From assembly GCF_027942865.1 (NCBI RefSeq), contig NC_134515.1:31300449-31364448 (forward strand): a DNA stretch of 64,000 bases, in the 5' to 3' direction. The notes beneath the pieces are model-generated. The model was not told the origin of the DNA and made no database searches. It saw only the letters and a list, made by a program, of their open reading frames with translations. This stretch comes from Odontesthes bonariensis (taxonomy: Eukaryota; Chordata; Actinopteri; Atheriniformes; Atherinopsidae). Made by a program: the position numbers and the translations under genes. Shown piece after piece: positions 44,644 through 54,959 of the stretch (within the stretch, counting starts at the first letter, position 1; each line of letters starts with the position of its first letter).

Positions 44644-45915
44644 AATTCGTGAGATTTCTACATCTGGAGCCCGGCAGAGCGTGTCCTCTGTGCCCCGACA
44701 ACCGACATAAGCTGTGAAAGCCGGCAGGTGGGATTTTTTCCTAACCATTAAACAGCGGATTTCTGTTGGTGGTGTACAGCTGACGGTTCTTTCCGGTTTC
44801 CCCAAATTAAAAGAACACAGGAGAGAGTACGGATTCTGCATTCGGTAAGCATTTCATTGTTTACCTCTGCGCAAGGGGCTGCTGAGATTATAAGAAATTT
44901 TGGGCCAAGAGGAGCCAAATGTTTGAATTGAGATAAGAATTGGGCGAACAGCAGCTTATGTGAGATGTGTTTAGCAGACGGCTGTGAACAGCTGGTCGGG
45001 CTATTGTGTTGATATATTTTTTGTGGTGATTAAAGAAGGACTGGTCGCTATTGCCCTGGCAGGTAATGAATCGGATGAGTTCGAACTGGATTGATGAATA
45101 CGCTTTAAAGAAGCGAACAGGTTGTTGAGCAATCGTTCATGGTGTCTCTTGCAACCAACAGCCATCCTTCAATGCATTGGGGGGGGAATACTCGCGGAAG
45201 TACGGGGCACATTAGTCATTAAATATATGTGGAAATCATTTTCACTAGTCAAGGAGTAGACGAATACTGATAATTGATTGACTTGCGAACAGAAAAAGTT
45301 TGAAGGTGGAATCAATAAGACTTTCAAGAAAACTCTGAAAAGTAAAATCCAGTTCTATAAGGGCACATTTTAAATATATGTTTATATCATTTTATATCTG
45401 CTTAGAACTCTTTGGAGTTATCCGAGATCTCAGTATAAAGACATTTTGAGAAGAAAATTCAAATTCGTTCATGAATTGGCCACATGAGATATCATAAAGA
45501 GGTCACAGCGAGGCTGATAAAGTAGCCACATGTCAGCGTCTGTTGCTTTGGTCCTTAGAGACCATATCACAAGGCTTATAGAGAAAACACATTTTGTATT
45601 TCATATATTGCCTACACCAATATCTCCTGAAAAATTAAAAGTCTAAATGAAAGAAATTGAGAATTTAAAACTGTGAAAATTTGAATGGTGACTGACACAA
45701 AACTCTGACCGACTGACTTGGGGTGTGTGTGTGACCGTTCTTTGTCTTTGTCAATGTGTGTGAAATCCGGCTGTTTTATGTGAATCTAAAAAAAGAAGAA
45801 AAGAAAAAGTTATTTTGTGTGAGAAATCAAGGTTCCAACTCATCTCATCCCTTGACTTTTGAGTATTTTTAGTCATTTTGAGTATTTAGGATTAAGAACA
45901 CACACGTAGTTTTGG
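44644..45915. other. No coding motif seen; probable retroelement leader
   Basis: Sequence downstream of the PBS-like site has no recognisable gag or other protein. It ends where an inverted L2-like fragment begins at 45918. Confidence 0.4.
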
Positions 45916-45917
45916 TG

Positions 45918-46146
45918 AATTCAATTCAATTCAATTCAATTCAATTCATTCACGGCGGCGGCACTGTAACACCATTCAAAGGATATCTGTTGGAACAGGG
46001 AAACACGAGTTAATGACCACAATAATATCACATATACATAAAGAGAGTAAAGTGAGGAAAGGTGTGACAGATGAGGCCCCCCAGCAGTCTAGGCCTATAG
46101 CAGCTTAACTATGGGATGTTTCAGGATTACCTGAGCCATCCCTATT
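45918..46146 (-). mobile_element. Inverted 3' fragment of the L2-like LINE
   Basis: Reverse complement of 48361-48565 plus the (ATTGA)n tail: shared strings include GGATGGCTCAGGT, CTGCTATAGGCCTAGACTGC, GTGGTCATTAACTCGTG and CAGTGCCGCCG. The part of the 3' UTR between CCGCCG and the tail is absent, so it has an internal deletion. Confidence 0.8.
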
Positions 46147-46147
46147 C

Positions 46148-46250
46148 AAGGTAAACACAAGAAACTTGTGCTAACGAAAAAATAAATAAATAATAAAATA
46201 AAGGACCAGACTCAGTGAGTAATTCCCTATACTCCCTATATAGATCTGCT
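46148..46250. repeat. Short interspersed repeat shared with 53986-54085
   Basis: ATTCAAGGTAAACACAAGAA, ACTTGTGCTAA, GGACCA, TCAGTGA and TTCCCTATACTCCCTATATAG occur in the same order in both places. Identity unknown; the CCCTATATAG end resembles fish MITE termini. Confidence 0.7.
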
Positions 46251-46485
46251 CCTCACACCACAACAACCATCTTTTTACAGCCACAAGCTACCTCGATGGA
46301 ATATAATCGAAGTTCCATACACATTCGCACATAGAGTTAACACAACGTCTTACATATATAATCTTAGGCTAAATAAAAGATTAAGTGAGTGCAGAGCCAC
46401 TCAGATTTGCTTCATTGTTATAATTGCCGCATTGATAGTGTGTTGAAATAAGGTTGATTTCTTTAATATTGTGAATTTTTGTTGA

Positions 46486-48363
46486 GTGCATCCTATTATT
46501 ATTGAATTATTGAATACCACTGTGATTTGTTTTAGGTTTCTAAGTTCTATTTTCAACAATAAGAATAATCCCAGGTTTCTTTTCAGCACTGTAGCCAGTC
46601 TGACTAAGAGTCCGAGCTCTGCTGAGCCAGTTATTCCTTTAACTCTCAGCAGTGATGATTTCATGAGCTTCTTTATTAATAAAATTGTTTCTATCAGAGA
46701 GAAGATTGATGGAGTCCTTCCCACTATTATCAGTGATGTATCATCAAGTACAGCAGCTTTAGAAGTATCTTTAGAACCTGATTTGTATTTAGACGGCTTC
46801 TGCCCAGTTGATCTCTCTGAACTAACAACAGCAATAGTCTCTTCTAAACCATCAACTTGTGTTTTAGACCCAATCCCAACCAGACTGTTCAAGGAGGTTT
46901 TCCCATTAATTGACACTTCCATATTGGATTTGATCAATCTGTCTTTGTTGACAGGATATGTACCTCAGACTTTTAAGGTTGCTGTAATTAAACCTTTACT
47001 TAAAAAACCTACTCTTGATTCAGAAGTGTTGGCTCATTATAGACCTATATCCAATCTCCCTTTTATGTCTAAAGTTCTTGAAAAAATAGTTGCAGCTCAG
47101 CTTTGTGATCATTTACACAGAAATAATTTGTTTGAAGAGTTTCAGTCAGGATTCAGAGTGCATCATAGCACAGAAACAGCACTGCTGAAAGTTACCAATG
47201 ATCTCCTCTTAGCCTCTGATAGCGGACTTGTGTCTGTGCTTGTCCTGTTGGATCTCAGTGCTGCATTTGATACGGTCGATCACAGTATCTTATTACACAG
47301 ACTTGAACATGTTATTGGGATTAAAGGAACTGCATTAGGCTGGTTTAAATCATATTTATCTGATAGATTTCAGTTTGTTCTTGTAAACGAAGAATCTTCC
47401 TCACACACCAGAGTAAGTCATGGAGTTCCCCAGGGTTCTGTGCTTGGACCAATTCTTTTTACTTTATACATGCTTCCATTAGGTAACATTATTAGACAGC
47501 ATGGCATAAATTTCCATTGCTATGCTGATGATACTCAGCTGTACTTATCTATAAAACCAGATGAAACCAATAGGTTGGTCAGACTACAAGCATGTCTTAA
47601 AGACATAAAGACCTGGATGAGTCAGAACTGTCTGCTGCTAAATTCAGACAAAACTGAAGTCGTTATCTTTGGACCTGAGCGTTTCAGGGAGAAATTGTCT
47701 AGCTATATAGTTACTCTAGATGGTATTTCCTTGGCTTCTAGTTCTACAGTGAGGAACCTTGGAGTTATTTTTGACCAGAACTTATCATTTGACTCGCATA
47801 TAAAACAGGTTTCTAGGACTGCCTTCTTTCACCTTCGTAATATTGTTAAAATCAGGAACATCTTGTCTCAGAGTGATGCAGAAAAACTAATTCATGCATT
47901 TGTTACTTCAAGATTGGACTACTGTAATTCTTTATTATTGGGCTGTCCTACATATTCTCTGAAAAGCCTTCAGTTGATCCAAAATGCTGCAGCCAGAGTT
48001 TTGACGAGAACTAACAGCAGAGATCATATTTCTCCAGTTTTAGCTTCTCTTCATTGGCTCCCTGTTAAATTCAGAATAGAATTTAAGATTCTTCTCCTCA
48101 CATATAAAGCTCTTAATGACCGAGCTCCATCATATCTTAAAGATCTCATTGTAAGATATTTTCCTAACAGAGCACTTCGTTCCCAAACTGCAGGTTTACT
48201 TGAGGTTCCCAGAGTTTCTAAAAGTAGAATGGGAGGCAGAGCCTTCAGTTATCAGGCCCCTCAATTGTGGAATAAGCTGCCAGTAAATGTCCGGGAAGCA
48301 GACACCCTTTCCACTTTTAAGACCAGGCTTAAAACTTTCCTTTTTGATAAAGCTTATAGTTAG
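46486..48363 (+). CDS. L2-like LINE reverse transcriptase, open frame without endonuclease
   Basis: After a variable start the frame shows [66 protein letters not shown] (first Asp), [20 protein letters not shown] and [14 protein letters not shown] (YADD intact), then the thumb and C-terminal [34 protein letters not shown] and [12 protein letters not shown]. No stop or frameshift over 1.9 kb suggests a recent insertion. Without the N-terminal endonuclease it cannot be a complete LINE. The start codon is not the natural one. Confidence 0.88.
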   Translation: MHPIIIELLNTTVICFRFLSSIFNNKNNPRFLFSTVASLTKSPSSAEPVIPLTLSSDDFMSFFINKIVSIREKIDGVLPTIISDVSSSTAALEVSLEPDLYLDGFCPVDLSELTTAIVSSKPSTCVLDPIPTRLFKEVFPLIDTSILDLINLSLLTGYVPQTFKVAVIKPLLKKPTLDSEVLAHYRPISNLPFMSKVLEKIVAAQLCDHLHRNNLFEEFQSGFRVHHSTETALLKVTNDLLLASDSGLVSVLVLLDLSAAFDTVDHSILLHRLEHVIGIKGTALGWFKSYLSDRFQFVLVNEESSSHTRVSHGVPQGSVLGPILFTLYMLPLGNIIRQHGINFHCYADDTQLYLSIKPDETNRLVRLQACLKDIKTWMSQNCLLLNSDKTEVVIFGPERFREKLSSYIVTLDGISLASSSTVRNLGVIFDQNLSFDSHIKQVSRTAFFHLRNIVKIRNILSQSDAEKLIHAFVTSRLDYCNSLLLGCPTYSLKSLQLIQNAAARVLTRTNSRDHISPVLASLHWLPVKFRIEFKILLLTYKALNDRAPSYLKDLIVRYFPNRALRSQTAGLLEVPRVSKSRMGGRAFSYQAPQLWNKLPVNVREADTLSTFKTRLKTFLFDKAYS

Positions 48364-48955
48364 GGATGGCTCAGGTGATCCTGAAACATCCCATAGTTAA
48401 GCTGCTATAGGCCTAGACTGCTGGGGGGCCTCATCTGACACACCTTTCCTCACTTTACTCTCTTTATGTATATGTGACATTATTGTGGTCATTAACTCGT
48501 GTTTCCCTGTTCCAACAGATATCCTTTGAATGGTGTTACAGTGCCGCCGTCGCGGTGGCCCCCTGCCCCCCTCCCCCCCCCTTTTTCTGTCTTCTCAAAC
48601 CCCAGCTGGTCGAGGCGGATGGCCACCCTTCCTGAGTCTGGTTCTGCCAGAGGTTTCTTCCTGTTAAAAGGGAGTCGTTTCTCTCCACAGTCGCCTCAGG
48701 CACGCTGCTCAGGCCGGGAGATTGGACCGAAAAACTAAAAGTTTTCAGTGCAATCTGTTGGTTTTCTTAGCTAGGAAATTGTTTTTGAATTGGCTCTATA
48801 TGAACGAATTGGATTATTTTATGAATTATGATTATTATTAATTAATTGAATTCCAATTGGCTTGAATTGGACTTACTATCTAAGTGCCTTGAGATGACAT
48901 TTGTTGTATTTGGCGCTATATAAATAAAAATGAATTGAATTGAATTGAATTGAAC
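46486..48955 (+). mobile_element. L2-like LINE, RT region and complete 3' end with (ATTGA)n tail
   Basis: A 625-aa open RT frame is followed by a 590-bp 3' UTR ending ATATAAATAAAAATGAATTG and repeated AATTG units at 48930-48955. The endonuclease half is missing (5' truncation). Two other copies of its 3' UTR occur in the window in inverted orientation, at 29107-29391 and 45918-46146. Confidence 0.85.
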
Positions 48956-49310
48956 AGGCTTGTTGAAGGTGTTTGGGTTTCAGGGGGGAGAGCGAGGTGC
49001 TGCGCGTGCACGCTGTTTGTGCGAGTGCACGCGTTTGTCCTTGACATTCTTATGCTGTTTCCACACTCACAGATGTTCGTGTGTAATCACATTTTCTTTC
49101 CTGTTTGTTTTCCAGAGCACTTTATGGTTGAACTGTAACAATTATTAGTTTTCTTTAGGTAATGTGCTAATTGCAGAGTTGTTATCAGTCGAGTAAATGA
49201 GGGTTTCGCAAACTTAGAGGAGAGTTTCTGTCTCTAAGCCATTGTTTGTCACGCCATTCGACGTGATTTTTGGCATTCCCGATAAGAAAGTTTTTCGCTT
49301 ATGCATAGTG
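48956..49310. other. No gene or recognised repeat
   Basis: Short frames only; GC-rich GCGCGTGCACG motif near 49000. Confidence 0.5.
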
Positions 49311-49315
49311 TCTGT

Positions 49316-49556
49316 ATCCTTTGGTCTGTACTTCTCCCTGTCCACAGCGTGTTAAAGTGTATTTCTTTCTCTTTCTTAAATTGTTACAGAAGTGTGACAA
49401 ACGCCATTTTGAGTTGAAGAATAGTGCAATTGTTATTTCTGTATTGTTTGGTTTGTATTTTTCCTTGTCCACGGCTGGACAAATTGAATTCTTTCTCTTT
49501 CTTAATTTGTTACAAAAGTGTGACAAACGCCATTTTGAGTTAGGGTGTGTTTCAAT
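49316..49556. repeat. Two-copy tandem repeat, about 125 bp
   Basis: TGTACTTCTCCCTGTCCAC...AAGTGTGACAAACGCCATTTTGAGTT occurs twice in tandem with scattered differences. Confidence 0.8.
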
Positions 49557-49589
49557 TGTTATGTCTTGTTCATAAGATTACAGATTGGG

Positions 49590-49760
49590 AGGAGTTAATA
49601 AGAGCCTGGGAGGCAGGCTTAGAGGTGTGTTCATATTTTATTGGTCAGAATTTACGTGTCCCCGACGTGTTTCATTGGAGGTAGGTTTAGAGGTGTGTTC
49701 AGATTTCATTGGTCAAAAAATGTTCATATGTCATTGGTCAGAATTTATGTAGCTGTGACG
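49590..49760. repeat. Diverged short repeats around TTAGAGGTGTGTTCA
   Basis: The strings AGGTGTGTTCA..TTT.ATTGGTCA and CATTGGTCAGAATTTA recur two or three times in this stretch. Confidence 0.65.
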
Positions 49761-49894
49761 TGCATTGTATCATCTGGATTGGTGGAGAGACATTGTGTAT
49801 GGATCCGATCAGAAGCATCCAGATGTGAGCAAAAGTTGAGCTGAGTGAAGCTGACACCCCACCCACGTGAAAAATTCAAGGAAACAGATTGATC

Positions 49895-50252
49895 GGTTAG
49901 TGCTCCGTTTGTGCTGGTTTGTGCCGTTAAAATTTTCGTTTGTGCTGCTTTGGTTTCTGAGATATTAAAGATTATTTTTTAGGTCATCCAAAGGTCACCA
50001 TCCCCCCATCTTGCTCCAAAACAAACCAGAGTGGTCTACTTTTTTAGTGCTCCGTTTGTGCAGGTTTGTGCCGTTAAAACTGGCGTTTGTGCTGCTTTCG
50101 TCTCTGAGATATTATGAATTATAATTTCGGCCGATGACGTCACCATCCCCCCATCTTGCTCCAAAACAAACCAGAGTGGTCTACTTTTTTAGTGCTCCGT
50201 TTGTGCAGGTTTGTGCCGTTAAAACTGGCGTTTGTGCTGCTTTCGTCTCCAA
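49895..50252. repeat. 145-147-bp tandem repeat, about 2.4 copies
   Basis: TGCTCCGTTTGTGC starts at 49901, 50048 and 50193. Each unit contains GTTTGTGCCGTTAAAA, GCTGCTTT, CACCATCCCCCCATCTTGCT and AACCAGAGTGGTCTACTTTT. The second and third units are nearly identical. Confidence 0.9.
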
Positions 50253-50311
50253 GTTACATTTTACTTTCAGTTGATCACATGAACCTCATTTAACTCCGTC
50301 TGAGTTATATA

Positions 50312-51092
50312 ACCCTCTATGGTACCGTGTTGCCTTGAGGCAACATGGACTTTTTGACCTTGTAAGAAAAAAAGGAGGCATTTTTGGGGGTGGTCTATAC
50401 CACCTTAAGAATCTCCTAACCCTTGAGAAACCAATGAAAATGCAGATTGGTGGTCACATGCTCTACAGGACGAGATTTTGAATCCTCTTACAGCCCATGC
50501 GGCCACATTTCAGATCACCACATTTCCTCTCTCTGAAAGTGTGTTTTTCACCATTTTTCGTCATTCAAATCCCCTCCAAAAATTCTGAACTTCATTCACT
50601 GGTGAGTAGAGAAGTATTTTCAATCATTTCAGGAAAACTATAAACATACATTATTTAGTAAATAACAAAAAAGTGTATGTTGCCCTGAGGCAACACTGTA
50701 CCGTTACGGAATCATTTTTGACCCTGGTGGCCATAATGGTTCAAGTAAATAGTGCATGAAATCTGTAAGAAAGAATGAAAGATGAAAGATGATTTAAATT
50801 AATTATATTAAATAACCCATGTATATATTAATTCAAAATGCATTTGTGTAATATTTGATTCACTTAAAATAAATGTTTTAATACAGGGAATGAATCCGAA
50901 TGTCTTTTATGGGAAGGCAAAGACATACAAGGCACGGGTTGCTATGCCACCAGATGACAGTGAGGATGAGGATGGTGAGATAAATAGTGATGCTGAGGAA
51001 GAGGTGGTGGTGGAATCCCTGCAGGGAGAGAGTGAGGATGAGATTGAGGATGAGGTTGAAGGTGAAGATGAGGAGACTTCAGGAGTAGACAT
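50312..51092 (+). mobile_element. piggyBac-like 5' end with acidic N-terminal coding segment
   Basis: The end CCCTCTATGGTACCGTG follows ATAA, near the TTAA expected for piggyBac. A small hairpin GTTGCCTTGAGGCAAC comes next and recurs as GTTGCCCTGAGGCAAC at 50679. From about 50917 the plus strand reads KTYKARVAMPPDDSEDEDGE, then a long Asp/Glu-rich run, typical of piggyBac-type N-termini. It stops before any catalytic part. Confidence 0.55.
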
Positions 51093-51342
51093 TTATAAAA
51101 CTTTAATAAAATTATTATTTTTTAAAAACTTCGTTGATTTTGTTATAAGAGTCCATTTTAAGCTAGAAAAACCATACAAACATTTTTATTGCCATCGGGA
51201 TCATAATAGGTGATTCCGATCAGTCCCGTGCTTTTCTGACCCAGTGTGAGATTCATTTCGAACTTAAGCCTTCGTCCTATCCGACTGATCGCTCACGAGT
51301 TTGTTATCTCTCTTCTGTCGGGCAAAGCTAAGCAGTGGGGAA

Positions 51343-52447
51343 TAGAGCCTGGCTCGGGCCGGATTTTTCTGTCCGAGCCCGGCCCTCAACCGACAGAAAA
51401 GTTCTCAAATCCGACCCGAGCCCGAGATTAATTAAAATATTTGTGTCCGAGCCCGCCGGAAGCCCGAGACCAGTGACCAACGCAAGACGGCGCACCCTAA
51501 TCAGTAAATACACATTGGTGACAGCGCACCATTATCCATCATAATCCATTATAGCTTAAAGCGTTTCCACACAGTGGATTTCCCCCTCTCATTTTCCACG
51601 ACTTTCAGTTCTCCAGAAGCTATTTTTGTTTTAAAGCAATACAATGTAACTTCTCAAAAAGCCCACTATGGAGCTCCCCCTACAGGCTTGGAGGTAATGT
51701 ACGGTTACACTGTCGTAAATACAACACCCTTTCACTTTCACTTTTCACGTTTGTTGACGAACCGGCGAGGAGTCGGAAGGTGCAAGCTATGTCGACCGAG
51801 AAGTAAGAGTAATCAAATGTACCTGGGAGCGTGAGAGGGGTCTATTTGTTTTTGCGGTAGGTGTGCCAGAAAGCAAGTCGAAGTACTTCCGCTCAGCTCC
51901 CGGGCCGGTCCAGCAAAGTTACATGGCGCAGTTTTTCCAACTCAGACCCCCGAAGGGCATAGGAGACAGGCCAATCGTAATATTAAAACTCATTCTAGCC
52001 GCACAATTTTTTTCAAGCTGTTATTTTAAGGTAGAAATGTTACATAGTATTGCTTTAATGTCCTCCATAGCGCTTCCAGCCAACTGAGCTCGGCTGCACT
52101 GATCGCACGTGTTTAATGTAAAGTTGTTCGAATGTTCGATATGCGTGCGTGCGCACCGAGCATGCACAGACCACAGATGCACACAGATGCATGCTGCACG
52201 GCATGAGGCACGAATAGCCTACCAACATTTTCATTGATGCATATTCAATTATTTATGTTTATCACAAAAACTGACGTTTGCAATGAACTGAAACCTGTCC
52301 TCTGGCTGTTTATAATTTTCACGATGTCTGCTTGCTTTCGAGCCCGACCCGAGTCCGACAAGACATTCTAATTTTTTGTCCGAGTCCGGCCCGGCCCGTC
52401 GGGTTCCGACCAGGCCCGTCGGGCTTCGGTCGGGTTGCCATACTCTA
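51343..52447. mobile_element. hAT-type non-autonomous element with 8-bp TSD
   Basis: GTGGGGAA is duplicated at 51335-51342 and 52448-52455. The ends are TAGAGCCTGGC... and ...GCCATACTCTA, with subterminal repeats of CCCGAGCCCGA / GTCGGGCTCGG type at both sides. No transposase frame. It lies in a gypsy gag frame. Confidence 0.85.
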
Positions 52448-52524
52448 GTGGGGAACAGCTGAATGGCAAAATAATTCTGCTTCCTGTTTGTCCTACGCTG
52501 CTTTCTCCAGTGAGCTCATTAGAG

Positions 52525-53411
52525 CAGAGGTCTTCAAAAGGGGAGCTGCGGAGGTACTGCAGGGGGGTCGCGAAATCTTTGGTTGATTATACGATTTTTT
52601 TTTTTTTTTACCCCTTGTCCTGTCCAGTATTATGGCAGCAGAATTGTAATCTGAATACCATTTATGCTAAACACATTTGCTATGCCAAGGGAAGCTTTAT
52701 GAATGTAAAGCTCCCATTGATGCCCATCAACTCCTCATTTTTATTTATTTATTTTTGTTACAATATTTAACATGATGTGATAGTGTGATAGTGCCGAACC
52801 GGACCGGGGGACAGAGAGAGTGAGAGCGAAGAAGGGGAAAAAAAAGGAACAGAAACATGAAGAGACAAACATGAAAAACAATGAAAAATCAGACAACCAG
52901 CTGCTACACCTGTAAAAACAAAACTGAAGACGATTCACGGCTTTTGTGGGGAATCCAGCCTTAGAAGCACCAGGATTGATTAGACGATTTTTAACATTTC
53001 TTTTTTTTTTTTTTTTCAAACAGTTTTTTCTCACAAATTGTGTGCAAACGTTTGCCATCCACAGATGGTTTGAGGATTCATTGTCCCATCTACATGCATG
53101 TTTAAAGTTAAAATCTGTGGATTATTTGAATAGCTCAGTGTTGTATGCAAGATGTTTGTTTATAAATGGCAGTGGCACGGCCACCCTGTACCTTGCACAT
53201 GTTTAAAATAAAAACATAAATATTTTAACCTGTGTATTATTTGAATAGCTTAGTATTGAATGTACAATAACAGAGTAGCTATATTTATACACGGCACTAG
53301 GCCCCGTTAAATGTAAAACACAATTGTATGCTATATAAATAGTAGGGGGGTCCCTGCTCCAACTCTCCATCAGTTTGGGGGTCCCTGGCCTGAAAAATAT
53401 TGAAGACCCTG
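52525..53411. mobile_element. hAT-type non-autonomous element, CAGRGGTCTTCAA ends, 8-bp TSD
   Basis: The left end CAGAGGTCTTCAAAAGG and right end ATTGAAGACCCTG are inverted. CATTAGAG is duplicated at 52517-52524 and 53412-53419. Inside are T-runs and no coding motif. It lies in the same gag frame as the preceding element. Confidence 0.9.
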
Positions 53412-53507
53412 CATTAGAGTGTTTGATCCTGTTCTCCCAAGTCGAGAGGCCGCCAGGGGTTTGTTATCATTAAAGCAGGCAGAGAGAAGTGTGACATCTG
53501 ATGCTGC

Positions 53508-53769
53508 GTGTACACCAAGGGCGACCTACGCTGCCTGGTACTGGAGGTAGCTGGAGAAGCTTCGCTTGAGAATTCACTTTGGTAGCTTTGTTCGCTCGTG
53601 ACGTCACATTTAGAATGTTCAATTTTTAAAGGCCCCGCGGCTGTTCAGCACCCCCGCTCTTTTGAGAGGAACACAATCTTGCTCTTGTCTCGGAAAAGCA
53701 AGAGTCTAATATGAAGTATTACTACCACCTGGTGGAGGCACTTAACACGTAAAAAAACACCATCAGCGT
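53508..53769. repeat. Left part of a MITE-like element, continued after 54794
   Basis: GCTGCGTGTACACCAAGGGC opens a segment with no coding motif and CGCGGCTGTTCAGC. It is interrupted by a BED-hAT at 53770 and seems to continue at 54794 (GACTCTTTTGG, mirroring AAGCAAGAGTC). Its right end was not defined. Confidence 0.35.
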
Positions 53770-54785
53770 CAGTGTTGGTCAAGTTACTTTTAAAAAGTAA
53801 TTAGTTATAGTTACTAGTTACTGCTCCCAAAAAGTAATTGAGTTAGTAACTCAGTTACCATATTGTAAAAGTAAGTAGTTACTCAGCAAAGTAACTGTGG
53901 CGTTATTTGTTGTGTTCTATAACGCTGTTATGTTTTATAACATCTTTAACATCAAAGATGTTTATATTAACTGATTCAATTCATTCAAGGTAAACACAAG
54001 AAACTTGTGCTAAAGGGAAAAAAAAAATGGACCAAAATCAGTGAATATTTCCCTATACTCCCTATATAGAAGATATAAAAACACTAAATACAGTAATTTA
54101 GAACATTCGGTATTTATTTGAACTCAATAGATTGCAGCCTGCCATATGATGCATAGAAATAAATTAATAAATAAATTCTGACCCGAAAAATCGAGTGTTG
54201 TTTGTTTTCGAGTGGCTCCGTCTCCTTTGCTGGGGCTCACGCTAGCTGCATTTGGGCTTGGGGTTGGGTTAGCAGCTGCCTGCAGAAGCAACAAGTGCTT
54301 CATATCCGCATGGGTTGATGTGAGGTGCTTCATTAGATTTGAGTTACTTGAGGCAGACGTGGATAAAGTTTTTTTCCCTGGGCATAGCGTGCATGTTACA
54401 TACACATTCTTGCCTTTTATCTCCACGGGTGAGAAGTAGTTCCGGTACTTCCAGTTAGAGAACGCTACCTTTGAACTTCCCTGGCTTGTCACTGCTGTCT
54501 TGTGTGTGTATAGCGCGTGCAGTGAGACAGCGTGAGCAGGTCATTCGCCCACACAGCCAATCATCATCACATTTGCAACGGTGTCATCATCCCTACCCCT
54601 GCTCTCTCCAGGCAGCATGCAGCTGATGTGTAGCCGAAAGCCTACAACCAAATTGTAGTAACGCGCCACTTTATATTCTCAGTAACGATAACGGCGTTGT
54701 AACGATGGGGAAAGTAATTAATTAAATTACTCCGTTACTGGAAAAATAACGCCGTTATACTTAAACGCCGTTACTCCCAACACTG
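53770..54785 (-). mobile_element. hAT element with BED-finger exon, CAGTGTTGG ends, 8-bp TSD
   Basis: The left end CAGTGTTGGTCAAGTTACTT and right end AACGCCGTTACTCCCAACACTG form the TIR. ATCAGCGT is duplicated at 53762-53769 and 54786-54793. The ends are rich in GTTACT/AGTAAC repeats. It carries only the first coding exon of a transposase, on the minus strand. Confidence 0.92.
54124..54492 (-). pseudogene. BED zinc-finger N-terminus of a hAT transposase
   Basis: The minus strand reads SKVAFSNWKYRNYFSPVEIK, then VTCTLCPGKKTLSTSASSNS and NLMKHLTSTHADMK. W, C-x2-C and H-x4-H match a BED finger, the DNA-binding module of ZBED/hAT transposases. A proline/serine-rich linker and KQTTLDFSGQ follow, then the frame runs into AT-rich sequence with no catalytic domain. 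Confidence 0.8.
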
Positions 54786-54959
54786 ATCAGCGTTATGTCC
54801 ATCTAAGGGTAGGACTCTTTTGGAGAAGAGAGTCCTCTTAAGTCATGTTTTGACGCCCGGATCCTTGTCCCCAGTTTCTTTTCCTGCTAACATTATGTTC
54901 TCCTCAATCTCTCACCAGGTGTGAGTCTTCACGATAATTCACAGTAAGAAGTGGAAAGT

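Larger units (their letters stand above)
51205..53500 (+). pseudogene. Ty3/gypsy (chromovirus) gag remnant, split by two hAT elements
   Basis: Before the first insertion the plus strand reads SRAFLTQCEIHFELKPSSYP then TDRSRV and VISLLSGKAKQWG. After it the frame continues TAEWQNNSA...FSSELIR. After the second insertion it continues RVFDPVLPSREAARGLLSLK then QAERSV. Removing 51343-52447 and 52525-53411 with one TSD copy each restores a gypsy gag core of the Sushi type. It is probably the 5' part of the element whose pol lies at 57390-62950. Several small frameshifts. Confidence 0.75.

Noticed and set aside
46401..46937. 178-codon minus-strand ORF opposite the L2-like RT
   Set aside because: No motifs; antisense of a real RT frame.
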